DNA of 64,000 nucleotides. Source: Bacillota bacterium (GTDB taxonomy: Bacteria > Bacillota > Negativicutes > Sporomusales > Sporomusaceae). The notes beneath the pieces were generated by a model. It had not been told where the DNA came from. It did no database searches and saw only the letters and a program-made list of their open reading frames with translations. Location: contig JAEWGR010000130.1 of the NCBI GenBank assembly GCA_023388195.1, positions 1 through 64,000 on the forward strand, in the 5' to 3' direction. The position numbers and the translations under genes were made by a program. Position 1 is the stretch's first letter. Each line of letters starts with the position of its first letter. Below, piece after piece: positions 7,444-16,097 of the stretch.

Positions 7444-8430
7444 TTAATTGTGCGCGGCCGGCCGGATCGAGACATCACCGGCCAGCACCCGTTCCAGACC
7501 TTGTACGGTTTCGATTAAAAGCGCACCATCAGCGTCAATATCAATAGCCACACCGGTAAAACTGCGATCAAGGCCATGCACATCCACCGTTTGCCCAAGC
7601 GTGATAGACTGACTTTTCCAATCCGCAAGCACCGGTCCAAAACCCGAAGCTTTAACCTGAGAATACACATTTTCCAACTCGGCAAGAATGGTAGTCAGCA
7701 GCTTAATCCTTGAGACCTGGTGTCCGGAGGCAATCGCCAGCGAGGTGGCAATGGCAGCAATCTCGGCGGGAAATTCAGATTGTCCGATATTCACGTTGAT
7801 CCCCATGCCAATTACAATATGGTTAATGGCATCCATTTCCGCACTCATTTCTGTCAGTATCCCGACCACTTTACGGCCATTACACAATATATCGTTAGGC
7901 CACTTAATGCCGCAGCCGGCGCCGGTCACCGCATTAATAGCCCGGTTAACAGCAACTGCCGCCATTAAGGTGCATTTTGCAGCCTCCATGGGGCTAAACG
8001 GCGGCCGCAGCACAACAGACAACCAAATCCCTTTGCCATACGGTGAAAACCAGCCTCTGGCCAGGCGGCCCCGCCCGCTTGCCTGCGCTTCGGCCACAAC
8101 AACGGTTCCCTCCGGACAATTATTTGCTGCCAGTTTTTTGGCCTCATTATTGGTTGAATCAGTCTCACTAAAATAATGAACTTCCCGCCCCAAAATATTG
8201 CAGGTTAACTGGGCCTTAATCTCGGCCGGCAGCAACCTGTCGGTATTATGCCGCAAGGCATAACCAAGCCGGGGATGAGCCTCAATATCATAGCCAGCGT
8301 CTTTAAGGGCCCGGATATGCTTCCAAACGGCTGTGCGCGAAACTTTTAAGGTCCGCGAGATATCTTCCCCCGAAATATATTGTCCGGAATTATGTTTTAA
8401 CACCTCAAGTATTGCTGACCGCAACGTCAT
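7444..8430 (-). CDS. birA: Bifunctional biotin-[acetyl-CoA-carboxylase] ligase / biotin operon repressor
   Basis: 328 residues. An N-terminal winged helix (ISGEDISRTLKVSRTAVWKH) makes this the bifunctional, DNA-binding form. The catalytic ligase domain carries the biotinyl-AMP loop VVVAEAQASGRGRLARGWFS and IKWPNDILCNGRKVVGIL. A C-terminal SH3-like domain ends the protein. It activates biotin, transfers it to carboxylase carriers, and represses biotin uptake genes when charged. It precedes bioY and starts 23 bp downstream of its predicted transcription start. Confidence 0.95.
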   Translation of the reverse strand: MTLRSAILEVLKHNSGQYISGEDISRTLKVSRTAVWKHIRALKDAGYDIEAHPRLGYALRHNTDRLLPAEIKAQLTCNILGREVHYFSETDSTNNEAKKLAANNCPEGTVVVAEAQASGRGRLARGWFSPYGKGIWLSVVLRPPFSPMEAAKCTLMAAVAVNRAINAVTGAGCGIKWPNDILCNGRKVVGILTEMSAEMDAINHIVIGMGINVNIGQSEFPAEIAAIATSLAIASGHQVSRIKLLTTILAELENVYSQVKASGFGPVLADWKSQSITLGQTVDVHGLDRSFTGVAIDIDADGALLIETVQGLERVLAGDVSIRPAAHN

Positions 8431-8459
8431 TCACCTCTAAACACATTATTGTTATCCTA

Positions 8460-8488
8460 ATAATAAATTATCAGTTGACAATTGTCAA
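8460..8488 (-). promoter_or_regulatory. birA-bioY promoter overlapping a palindrome
   Basis: Minus strand: -35 TTGACA (8483-8488), 17-bp spacer, -10 TATTAT (8460-8465). The -35 lies in the perfect 14-bp palindrome TTGACAATTGTCAA (8475-8488). On the plus strand the same palindrome offers a second TTGACA, 17 bp from TATCTA (8498-8503), for the divergent two-component operon. Confidence 0.7.
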
Positions 8489-8634
8489 TTGAGCCGCTAT
8501 CTAGAATTCCTGCATTTACAACCGGAACAGGAGTATGTTAGCATTTCTATATAAGCGCAATACGCTGGTTTCCACCCGGCAAAGCCGATTGAATCCTGGA
8601 TGACCTATATTTTTTAGGATGTGAGGTGGCCCTT

Positions 8635-9315
8635 ATGGAACAAATTAAGGTACTGGTGGCCGATGATGAGCCTAACATAACCGAAGTCCTGCAGCTTTAT
8701 CTTGAGCAAGAAGGCTTTAAAGTATTTACGGCGGCTGACGGTCAGCAAGCAATGGCGGTGGAAGAAGAATACTGCCCCGATTTGTTAATTCTTGATGTTA
8801 TGCTGCCTAAACGATCTGGCTGGGAGATATGTGAGGCCATTGAAAGGAATGTACCGGTCATCTTTTTAACAGCCAAAAGTGGGGAAAATGATAAATTAAC
8901 CGGGTTTTCCCTGGGTGCTGACGATTATATTACTAAACCCTTCAGCCCCCGCGAGGTTATGGCCCGTGTCAAGGCCGTGCTGCGTCGCAGCGGCCTGATT
9001 ACAGAATCGGGTGCCCGCCTGGAATTTCCCGGCTTACGTATTGATCAATCTGCCCAGGCAGTACATTCGGGTAATCAAAATACCTCCTTGTCACCGAAGG
9101 AGTTCGAGTTACTCATGTTTCTGGCCCGCCATGCCAAAATGGCGTTTTCCCGGGACCAGCTTTTAATCAATGTCTGGGGTTATGATTTCGACGGAGCTGA
9201 CCGCACAGTGGATGCCACCATAAAACGCCTGCGGCAAAAAATTGATAACCCGGATTTCAGCTATATTCATACCGTGTGGGGAATAGGTTATAAATTCGAG
9301 GTAACCGGCAAATGA
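8635..9315 (+). CDS. OmpR/PhoB-family response regulator
   Basis: 226 residues from the ATG at 8635, preceded by GAGGTGG; an upstream in-frame GTG overlaps that ribosome site. The receiver domain has the acidic pair VADDEPN, the phospho-acceptor Asp in LLILDVMLPKRSG, the switch Thr in IFLTAKS and Lys in YITKPFSPRE. The C-terminal winged helix is of OmpR type (LSPKEFELLMFLARH, FDGADRTVDATIKRLRQKI). It overlaps the kinase gene by 4 bp. The target is unknown, but 11-bp direct repeats before the gene at 10847 suggest a direct target. Confidence 0.93.
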   Translation: MEQIKVLVADDEPNITEVLQLYLEQEGFKVFTAADGQQAMAVEEEYCPDLLILDVMLPKRSGWEICEAIERNVPVIFLTAKSGENDKLTGFSLGADDYITKPFSPREVMARVKAVLRRSGLITESGARLEFPGLRIDQSAQAVHSGNQNTSLSPKEFELLMFLARHAKMAFSRDQLLINVWGYDFDGADRTVDATIKRLRQKIDNPDFSYIHTVWGIGYKFEVTGK

Positions 9316-10724
9316 TGCGATCTATTTTCGGCAAGCTGCTGCTTTCGCATCTGATAATTATTCTGGTAAGTATGCTAACGCTGGGATTATTAATGTCTTA
9401 CCTGGTCCGGGATCATGTTGTTGAAAATAAACGACTTGATCTGTTAGCCAAAGGCAGTGCGGCAGCGGCAATAATAACACCGCTGCTGGCGAACGGGCAA
9501 AAACCTTCTGCGGCCCTGCTTGATGCCATGAGCGATATGGCTGGCGGCGATATCTGGATAATGGATAAAACCGGACAGGTCATTGCCGGTCAGCCGCCGG
9601 CCCGCTGGCAAAGCCGCCACCTCCAAAGCCTGGCGGAATTTTGGAACAGGGCGGATTGGCAGGATGGCACCGGTAGTCAAAAAGTCCTAAAACCACGCCG
9701 TCGCGGCGAACCGGCCATAATCGCCGCCCTGCCGCTGCCTGTGCAGGATTCAGGTCAACAGGCGGCACTCTTTCTCTTCTCGCCGGTTAAAGGTGCTACC
9801 CGGACCGCCCTGGCACTGGAAGAACTGCTCCTCTATTCGCTGGGAGCGGGCATACTGGCGGCAGTCATAATCGGTCTGTTAATGGCCCGCAGTCTAACCC
9901 GCCCGCTTGCCGATATTAGCCATGCAGCTGCCGCCTTTGCCGCTGGTGACTATCAAAGCCGGACCAATGCGGTTCAGTCTGACGAGATAGGTCAGCTTGG
10001 TCGCACCTTTAACAGCATGGCGTCAGAACTGGCCCAGACAGAGCAAAATCGCCGGGACTTCCTGTCAGATGTCTCCCATGAACTCAAAACACCGGTTGCG
10101 TCTATCCAGGCCTTAGCGGAAACGATGTTGGACGGATTAGCAAAAACACCCGAGCAGCGAAAACGTTATCTTATAAGCATTGTTGGTGAAACCAAGCGTA
10201 TAGGCCGGCTTGTTGGCGATTTACTGGACTTATCCCAGCTTGAGTCCGGCGAGCTGACTATTGTCCGCGATCAGGTCCCGCTTGCCGAATTAATCACCGT
10301 CCATGCCGCCAAGCTAACTCCCTTCCTGGAGGGGAAATCGTTAACCTTAACAACCAATTTAACAGCAGCGAACCCGCTGGTTATTGCTGACCCGGACCGC
10401 CTTGGCCAGGTAGTGGCCAATCTATTGACAAATGCCATACGACATGCCGATTCCGGTTCCGAGATAATTATAACGGCCCATACCCATCACCAGCAAACAC
10501 TGATTGCCGTGAGCAATACGGGTCCGGGGATTCCGGCAGAACATTTGCCCTATATCTGGAAGCGATTCTACCGGGTTGATAAGTCCCGCTCCCGTGGCGA
10601 TGGCGGCACAGGCTTAGGCCTGGCTATTACCAAAAAACTGGTTACTGCAATGGGCGGTACTGTCAGTGCTGCCAGTATCCCGGGCAAAATCACCACTTTT
10701 ACCATTACCTTACCGGCCAGTTAA
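9312..10724 (+). CDS. Membrane sensor histidine kinase
   Basis: 470 residues, partner of the preceding regulator (ATGA overlap). A first membrane helix at about residues 8-28 and a second near 170-195 enclose an extracytoplasmic sensor domain. Then come HAMP (RSLTRPLADISHAAAAF), a HisKA domain with the phospho-acceptor His in DVSHELKTPVASIQ, and an HATPase domain with NLLTNAIRHA, VSNTGPGIP and GTGLGLAITKKL. The stimulus is unknown. The architecture resembles BaeS/CpxA-type envelope sensors, but this is only a similarity of layout. Confidence 0.93.
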   Translation: MMRSIFGKLLLSHLIIILVSMLTLGLLMSYLVRDHVVENKRLDLLAKGSAAAAIITPLLANGQKPSAALLDAMSDMAGGDIWIMDKTGQVIAGQPPARWQSRHLQSLAEFWNRADWQDGTGSQKVLKPRRRGEPAIIAALPLPVQDSGQQAALFLFSPVKGATRTALALEELLLYSLGAGILAAVIIGLLMARSLTRPLADISHAAAAFAAGDYQSRTNAVQSDEIGQLGRTFNSMASELAQTEQNRRDFLSDVSHELKTPVASIQALAETMLDGLAKTPEQRKRYLISIVGETKRIGRLVGDLLDLSQLESGELTIVRDQVPLAELITVHAAKLTPFLEGKSLTLTTNLTAANPLVIADPDRLGQVVANLLTNAIRHADSGSEIIITAHTHHQQTLIAVSNTGPGIPAEHLPYIWKRFYRVDKSRSRGDGGTGLGLAITKKLVTAMGGTVSAASIPGKITTFTITLPAS

Positions 10725-10756
10725 AAAATCTCCATAAAAATCCAGTTCGGGTTCAT

Positions 10757-10778
10757 TTTGTCATAACTTTGTCATATC
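10757..10778 (+). promoter_or_regulatory. Tandem 11-bp direct repeat (response-regulator site)
   Basis: TTTGTCATAAC followed immediately by TTTGTCATATC: ten of eleven bases identical in direct tandem, one helical turn apart. This is the classic layout for an OmpR-family dimer. It lies 69 bp before the gene at 10847, directly after the two-component operon. A possible -10 (TATCCTAT) follows. Confidence 0.6.
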
Positions 10779-10846
10779 TCTCCGTTATCCTATAGCTAAC
10801 AGCCTACCAGCTGATGAAATAGAAAATAAATAGCGGAGGGATTTAC

Positions 10847-11491
10847 ATGTTTTCCAACGTGTCACGTAAAGCAATTGCCGCTTTTGTTGTCGGTGCTTTT
10901 ATTCTTGGCGGCATTGCCATTCCCCTGATCGTCCAGGCTGAAGCAACAGCCAAAGACCGGCCGGCCCACCATCAAAAATGCCGCAAGCCTGATCCCGCAC
11001 AGACTGCTAAGCGTCTGTCAACCGAATTTGGTCTGGATGAGTCTCTTATCGGCAAATATCAAAAAGAAGGTAAAACCGGTAAAGATCTATACCACGCTGC
11101 TTTCTATGCCAAAGCCAGCGGCCAGTCTTTCGAGTCGGTGCTGGCGCTTAAAACAGAAACAAATAGCTGGAAAGATATTGCCGGTACACTAGGAATCGAT
11201 CAAGCGAAAGCCCGGGCCGTCCGTCAGGAATTAGCCGCCAAGCGCATCGCACTCAAATATAGTTTGCCGCAAGCAGATATGCAAAACCTGTTCAGCCAAG
11301 GTTATCACCACCGCGATATCGCGATGGCCGCCTTGCTTGCCAAACAAAGCAATCAGGCTATCGAACAAGTGATGTCTATGAAAAAGGTCAATAACACCTG
11401 GCATGATGTTGCCGCTGAACTCGGCATTGACCTTAAGGCACTAAAACAGGAAACCGGCCGGAATAAACATAACCCGGAACACCATCAATAA
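10847..11491 (+). CDS. Secreted protein with two internal repeats, unknown function
   Basis: 214 residues. A signal peptide (about residues 1-31, ending IVQA) indicates export across the cytoplasmic membrane. The mature part contains two related units of about 60 residues (about 56-118 and 133-195) sharing the pattern G-x6-D-x2-hydrophobic, AK-x-S-(G/N)-Q, then W-(K/H)-D-hydrophobic-A-x2-LGID. The tail is rich in His, Asn and Lys. It follows the two-component operon, and tandem 11-bp repeats upstream suggest control by it, a layout recalling small envelope-stress proteins. I do not know the family. Confidence 0.75.
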   Translation: MFSNVSRKAIAAFVVGAFILGGIAIPLIVQAEATAKDRPAHHQKCRKPDPAQTAKRLSTEFGLDESLIGKYQKEGKTGKDLYHAAFYAKASGQSFESVLALKTETNSWKDIAGTLGIDQAKARAVRQELAAKRIALKYSLPQADMQNLFSQGYHHRDIAMAALLAKQSNQAIEQVMSMKKVNNTWHDVAAELGIDLKALKQETGRNKHNPEHHQ

Positions 11492-11558
11492 ACCGTAAAA
11501 GCGAGAATGCATACAGGTTCGCACTGCCAAGGCTGCTCTCCTCCAGCCTCCCGGTCAT

Positions 11559-11590
11559 GCGAGTGCCTGCAGCACTCCCGCTTTTTATTT
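11559..11590 (+). terminator. Terminator downstream of the repeat protein
   Basis: GAGTGC-ctgca-GCACTC stem followed by CCGCTTTTTATTT. It can act in the plus direction for the gene ending at 11491. Confidence 0.6.
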
Positions 11591-11603
11591 GTATAAGCCC
11601 GTG

Positions 11604-12668
11604 TTACACGGTCAGCCGGGCAGCAACACCTGCCGTTACATCATAGATATGTCCGGCCAGGTCAGTTGGTAATGCCCCGGTACCGCAGCTGGGCGTCCAA
11701 ATAATATTTTTCTGCAGGACAACAGGGTCAACACCCCGTTTAACTAACTCTGCCACCTGCCCGTCAAACCGGTCAAGGATGGTTGCCGGTGTTTCCTGCC
11801 AGGCCTCCTCGGAAGTGGGTATTAACCCCCAGGCCAGTTTGCCGCCTTGCTGCAGATATCCGGCCAGTCCGTTGGCCTGCAGCGCCATCCCCGTAAAGTA
11901 ATGGTACGCATCAAAGCTTATCACATCCAGGGGCAACGCGAAAAGAATTGACCAGTCGATCTCGGCGCAGGTATGAATCCCTACCCGCACACCCTCCTGG
12001 TGCAGGACGTTTATTAACACAGTAAGGGCCGCCGCCGCGTCTGCCTTAGTGAGAGTTATATGGGTTGATGTGTCAATTAGAAACAAACCGGGGTCATCAA
12101 TAAATACCAGGGCAGGGCAGCCGAGTGCCTTAAGGCGCCTGGCCTCAAGTATTGCTTGCACAGCAAGGCATTTTACTAATATGTCACGCAGCGACTCATC
12201 GTAAAAACAAGCCCGCCCTCGTTCATCTTTGATCTGCAGCCCAACTGTCAGCGGCCCGCTGATATGCCCCTTTACCCCTTCCGCATGGGGGAAATAGCGG
12301 GCAAAATGACCGCAGAAAGCAGCGAGACCGGCAAATGCTTCCCCGGTTAGGGCAAAACTGTCTGCCGCCCTGTCATTCCCATCCAAAAACTCCATATACT
12401 GTTCAAAAAACTCAGCTGTTTTATCCGCCCAGCCAGGTGCAAGCCGGTCAAAGACCGGATCTTTAAGCGGGCTAAGTGACAGTACCCCCAGCTTAATCAG
12501 CGGCTGCACATACTGCACAACAAAACCCTGCTCAGGCATCTTGGCAGGCAATTGGGGCCAATGCGGCCAGTACGGCATAGTTTTGGCAATTACCGTTAGC
12601 GCGGTTTCTTCATCCAGATAGGGTAAACTTCCAATACCGGTGGCCCGGTGCGGTTTTATCCAACTCAT
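11604..12668 (-). CDS. MetE/UROD-superfamily methyltransferase-like protein
   Basis: 354 residues, a single TIM barrel of the cobalamin-independent methionine synthase / uroporphyrinogen decarboxylase superfamily. It starts RATGIGSLPYLDEETAL, as in MetE-like C-terminal domains. Probable zinc ligands are His and Cys of GIHTCAEIDW and a distal Cys in IIWTPSCGTGALP. Where MetE has a zinc-ligand Glu, this protein reads VISFDAYHYF, an Asp at best. It is the size of the short core-MetE proteins that use methyl-corrinoid donors instead of methyl-folate, but the substrate cannot be read from sequence. It follows the YibE/F gene on the same strand. Confidence 0.75.
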   Translation of the reverse strand: MSWIKPHRATGIGSLPYLDEETALTVIAKTMPYWPHWPQLPAKMPEQGFVVQYVQPLIKLGVLSLSPLKDPVFDRLAPGWADKTAEFFEQYMEFLDGNDRAADSFALTGEAFAGLAAFCGHFARYFPHAEGVKGHISGPLTVGLQIKDERGRACFYDESLRDILVKCLAVQAILEARRLKALGCPALVFIDDPGLFLIDTSTHITLTKADAAAALTVLINVLHQEGVRVGIHTCAEIDWSILFALPLDVISFDAYHYFTGMALQANGLAGYLQQGGKLAWGLIPTSEEAWQETPATILDRFDGQVAELVKRGVDPVVLQKNIIWTPSCGTGALPTDLAGHIYDVTAGVAARLTV

Positions 12669-12723
12669 ATTGCATCCCCCTATTCAACTCCGGAGTAGTA
12701 GCTTATCAGCTCCGGCTTGTTTG

Positions 12724-13821
12724 CTATTCCCGGTTGAGCAGCATAGCGGCAATCATAGCTGTCAGTGGTATGGCACAAATCAGGCCGATACTGCCGGTCA
12801 GCGCCCTCGCAAACTCAGTCACAATCAGGTTTAGATTAAGGATTTTCAGCATGGGCGCATTTTGCTGTGAGGCGATCAGCAGCATCAATGGCAACGCACT
12901 GCCGGCATAGGCAAGAATCAGTGTATTGGACATTGTCCCCATAATATCCCGCCCCACATTCATACCAGCCTGTACCAGTTCTTTAAAACTGATCGCCGGA
13001 TGTACGCTCTTGACCTCATACACAGCGGAGGCAATGGAAATTGTAACATCCATAACAGCGCCCAGCGCCCCAAAGACCATGCCGGCGAATAATACCCCCT
13101 GGAAATCAATATTTGACAAGGTTGATGCTTTAAGCAACAGGGCTTCCTCCGAATCAAGTCCGGTCAGATGCATAAGTTTTATCGCCAGCATGGAAAGCAG
13201 ACCGGCTATCGCCACCCCGCCAATGGTGCCTAATACTGCGGCCAGTGTCTTTTTGGAGAAGCCGCTGATGACCAGTTGTGTAGCCATAGCAATCACAGCC
13301 GCCACAACCAGCGTTAACAATGTCAGGCTATATTCATGAGCGAGTACCTGGCCGATAAAAAATTTAAAAATCAGCAGCACCGAAAAAGCAATAACAAATA
13401 CAGACTTAGCACCGATAAAGCCGCCAAATACCACCAGGGCCAGGATAAACAAGCCCCCTAAAACATACACATAGTCAAAACGGTCAAAATCACTGACAAA
13501 ATAGCTGGTTTTCCCTAAGTCATGAGTGACGGCAACAATAACCTTATCCCCGGGGTTAACTTTTATCTCATAGGCCGAATGGGCCGAGACAAAATTAAAC
13601 GTATCCACAACCTTACCGGTTTCCGGACCACTTGTCAGCCGGATACTGACAAGCTCGCCTTTTGCCATCTGATACTGTTTCTGCATAGCCTGATCAAGGG
13701 GACCGACAAAGACCACTACCCCCTTCTCATAGGTAACTGCCGGGGCTGAGGCCGGAGCTGCGTGCAGTATACCAGTTGACAAAAGCAGCATCATACTTAA
13801 CAACAACAGCAGCTTTTTCAA
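12724..13821 (-). CDS. YibE/F family membrane protein
   Basis: 365 residues. An N-terminal signal peptide (residues 1-22) is followed by an exported beta-rich segment (about 30-115: YEKGVVVFVGPL, NPGDKVIVAVT) and about eight membrane helices. The central conserved block SNIDFQGVLFAGMVFGALGA and the following VMDVTISIASAVYEV identify YibE/F. The family's function is not established. About 240 bp without a gene separate it from ftsH; that leader contains copy A of the structured intergenic repeat. Confidence 0.85.
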   Translation of the reverse strand: MKKLLLLLSMMLLLSTGILHAAPASAPAVTYEKGVVVFVGPLDQAMQKQYQMAKGELVSIRLTSGPETGKVVDTFNFVSAHSAYEIKVNPGDKVIVAVTHDLGKTSYFVSDFDRFDYVYVLGGLFILALVVFGGFIGAKSVFVIAFSVLLIFKFFIGQVLAHEYSLTLLTLVVAAVIAMATQLVISGFSKKTLAAVLGTIGGVAIAGLLSMLAIKLMHLTGLDSEEALLLKASTLSNIDFQGVLFAGMVFGALGAVMDVTISIASAVYEVKSVHPAISFKELVQAGMNVGRDIMGTMSNTLILAYAGSALPLMLLIASQQNAPMLKILNLNLIVTEFARALTGSIGLICAIPLTAMIAAMLLNRE

Positions 13822-13899
13822 ACTAACCCTCCTGTCCTAATACTATCTTCCATATTAGCCCACCGAAGCCGTTCTTTCAACTAAAAACCACCTGCAGGC

Positions 13900-14006
13900 A
13901 ATAAGAAAAGCTGCTCCCCTGTTCCAAGTCCTTTAGGACGCGGGCAGAAGCCGCCTGTGCCCTTGGGGTATAGGTGTTCTTGCTTATGATCAGAAACTGA
14001 TATACT
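13900..14006. repeat. Structured intergenic repeat, copy A
   Basis: One of four related intergenic blocks (A 13900, B 45814, C 55650, D 63284). Plus-strand landmarks: ATAAGAAAAG, GTCCTTTAGGAC (hairpin), GGGCAGAAGCC, CCCTTGGGGTATAG, TTCTTGCTTA and the hairpin TATGATCAGAAACTGATATA. It lies between the ftsH terminator and the YibE/F start, so it would be transcribed as a leader of the latter. Confidence 0.7.
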
Positions 14007-14020
14007 TCCTGACCATGTGA

Positions 14021-14051
14021 AAAAACGGCAGGATAGCTTCCTGCCGTTTTT
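14021..14051 (-). terminator. ftsH terminator
   Basis: Stem ACGGCAGGA / TCCTGCCGT with a 4-nt loop (TAGC) and flanking A and T runs, located 9 bp after the ftsH stop. It could work in both directions. Confidence 0.8.
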
Positions 14052-14059
14052 ATACACCA

Positions 14060-15988
14060 TTAATAGCGTGAATCCGGTAACCCAAAACTATAAACAACCT
14101 TAGGCCCTGTGCCATCATCAGGCCCGTTCTGGGTATTGACAGGCGCCACTTCAATTGGTGGCTGATTATCATCGCTATTATTATCTTTTTCATTTATTTT
14201 ACCCTGGTTCAACAGTTGCGCCAGTTCCTCGCCTTCCAGAGTTTCCCGCTCTAAAAGCGCGTTGGCCACAAGATGCAGCTTCTCAATATTGTCCTTCAGC
14301 ATTTCCTCGGTTTTAGCGTAAGCGGCTTCAATCATCCGCCGGACTTCCTTGTCAATTGAGTAGGCTACCTCTTCACTGTAGTTGCGGTCCCGGGAAATAT
14401 CCCGGCCCAGGAAAACCTGCTGCTCCTGGCGGCGGCCAAAGGTAATCGGCCCCAACACTTCACTCATACCATATTCTGTTATCATCTTGCGCGCCAGATC
14501 GGTAGCCCGCTCAAGGTCATTTTGCGCACCGGTGCTGATCTCACCCAGCACAACAGCCTCTGCAACCCGGCCGCCGAGAAGGGTATTAAGCTGCTCTAAC
14601 AGTTCAGTCCTGGTAGCATAGTACCGGTCTTCCTTCGGCAGCATCAGGGTATAACCGCCAGCCCGGCCACGGGGTATAATTGATACTTTATGCACCGGAT
14701 CGGTATGGGTAAGCATCATGCCGACAAGCGCATGGCCAGCTTCATGATAGGCTGTAAGCTTTTTCTCTTTGTCGCTGATAACCTTAGATTTGCGTTCAGG
14801 ACCTGCGACTACCCGCTCAACAGCTTCTTCGAGCTCCGGCATTTCAATACGGCGTTTGTTCCGCCGGGCAGCCAACAGGGCTGCTTCATTGACCAGATTG
14901 CTCAAATCGGCACCGGTAAACCCAGGGGCCCGGCGCGCCAGCACATCAAGATCTACTTCCTTAGCAACAGGTTTGCCTCGGGTGTGCACCTTCAATATCT
15001 CCAACCGGCCTTTTACGTCAGGGCGATCAACCACAATCTGGCGGTCAAACCGGCCGGGACGCAGCAGCGCCGGATCGAGAATGTCAGGACGGTTGGTAGC
15101 AGCAATGATAATGATCCCCTCATTAACACCAAAGCCATCCATTTCCACAAGCAGCTGATTTAATGTCTGTTCACGCTCATCATGGCCACCGCCAAGGCCC
15201 GCCCCACGCTGACGGCCGACGGCGTCAATTTCGTCAATAAATACAATGCAGGGCGCACTTTTCTTGGCCTGTTCAAACAGATCCCGTACCCTTGATGCCC
15301 CGACACCAACAAACATTTCAACAAAGTCAGAGCCGCTGATACTAAAGAACGGAACCCCGGCTTCACCGGCTACCGCCCGGGCCAATAAGGTTTTGCCTGT
15401 GCCCGGCGGCCCGAATAACAGTACCCCCTTCGGGATACGTGCACCTAAATCGTTAAACTTTTTGGGATGCTTCAAAAATTCGACAACTTCCTCCAACTCC
15501 TGTTTGGATTCATCAGCTCCGGCCACATCCCCAAAGGTAACCTTGGTTTTCTCTTCCCCATGCAGCTTAGCCCGTGACTTGCCAAACGACATTACCCGGT
15601 TACCACCGCCCTGGGTCTGCTGCATAATGAAAAACCACACACCAATAAGCAGGAGCATTGGCAGAATAGAAGAAAAGATAGTCGTCCACCACGGGGGCTG
15701 AGGCGGCTGTTCGGCCTTAATATCCACACCCTTATCCCGCAGCTGATTGATCAGCGTGGGATCGTTAGGGGCAATGGTGGCAAACTCCTGCCCGTCTTTC
15801 AGCTTACCGCGAATGGTATTGTCAACAATAGTCACCCGCTCAACCTTCTGCTCCTCTACCTGCTTAAGGAACTGGGTATAACTGATTTCCTGCTTAGGGG
15901 TCGTCCGTGACGAATAATAGTCGATTATCGAAATGGCTATGATGATAATCAACAGGTAAAAACTTACATTCCGGAAAAACTTGTTCAA
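14060..15988 (-). CDS. ftsH: ATP-dependent zinc metalloprotease FtsH
   Basis: 642 residues from a TTG at 15988, behind AGGAGGG; the neighbouring TTG at 15991 is equally possible. A membrane-anchored AAA+ protease that degrades misfolded membrane proteins and regulators. Order: first membrane helix, extracytoplasmic domain, second helix (SSILPMLLLIGVWFFIM), Walker A GPPGTGKT, Walker B CIVFIDEIDA, SRH ATNRPDILDPALLRPGRFDR, zinc motif HEAGH, and an Asn/Asp-rich tail. It follows tilS and hpt, as in Bacillus, but here has its own promoter. Confidence 0.97.
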   Translation of the reverse strand: MNKFFRNVSFYLLIIIIAISIIDYYSSRTTPKQEISYTQFLKQVEEQKVERVTIVDNTIRGKLKDGQEFATIAPNDPTLINQLRDKGVDIKAEQPPQPPWWTTIFSSILPMLLLIGVWFFIMQQTQGGGNRVMSFGKSRAKLHGEEKTKVTFGDVAGADESKQELEEVVEFLKHPKKFNDLGARIPKGVLLFGPPGTGKTLLARAVAGEAGVPFFSISGSDFVEMFVGVGASRVRDLFEQAKKSAPCIVFIDEIDAVGRQRGAGLGGGHDEREQTLNQLLVEMDGFGVNEGIIIIAATNRPDILDPALLRPGRFDRQIVVDRPDVKGRLEILKVHTRGKPVAKEVDLDVLARRAPGFTGADLSNLVNEAALLAARRNKRRIEMPELEEAVERVVAGPERKSKVISDKEKKLTAYHEAGHALVGMMLTHTDPVHKVSIIPRGRAGGYTLMLPKEDRYYATRTELLEQLNTLLGGRVAEAVVLGEISTGAQNDLERATDLARKMITEYGMSEVLGPITFGRRQEQQVFLGRDISRDRNYSEEVAYSIDKEVRRMIEAAYAKTEEMLKDNIEKLHLVANALLERETLEGEELAQLLNQGKINEKDNNSDDNQPPIEVAPVNTQNGPDDGTGPKVVYSFGLPDSRY

Positions 15989-16055
15989 CAAGTAGCCCTC
16001 CTCTCGCTGGACCACAAAAACGGCGTTAGAAACATGTTACCATTCATATCGCATA

Positions 16056-16084
16056 ATTATAGCATACTAAGTAATAATTGACAA
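16056..16084 (-). promoter_or_regulatory. Sigma-A promoter for ftsH
   Basis: Minus strand TTGTCA, 17-bp spacer, TATAAT, in the gap between the hpt stop (16098) and ftsH. It gives a leader of about 60 nt. Confidence 0.7.
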
Positions 16085-16097
16085 TTACGGAAAAAAT

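Noticed and set aside
13900..14006. Structured repeat as a c-di-GMP or cobalamin riboswitch
   Set aside because: None of the core sequences of these riboswitch classes are present, and copy C lies between convergent genes, not before a start codon.
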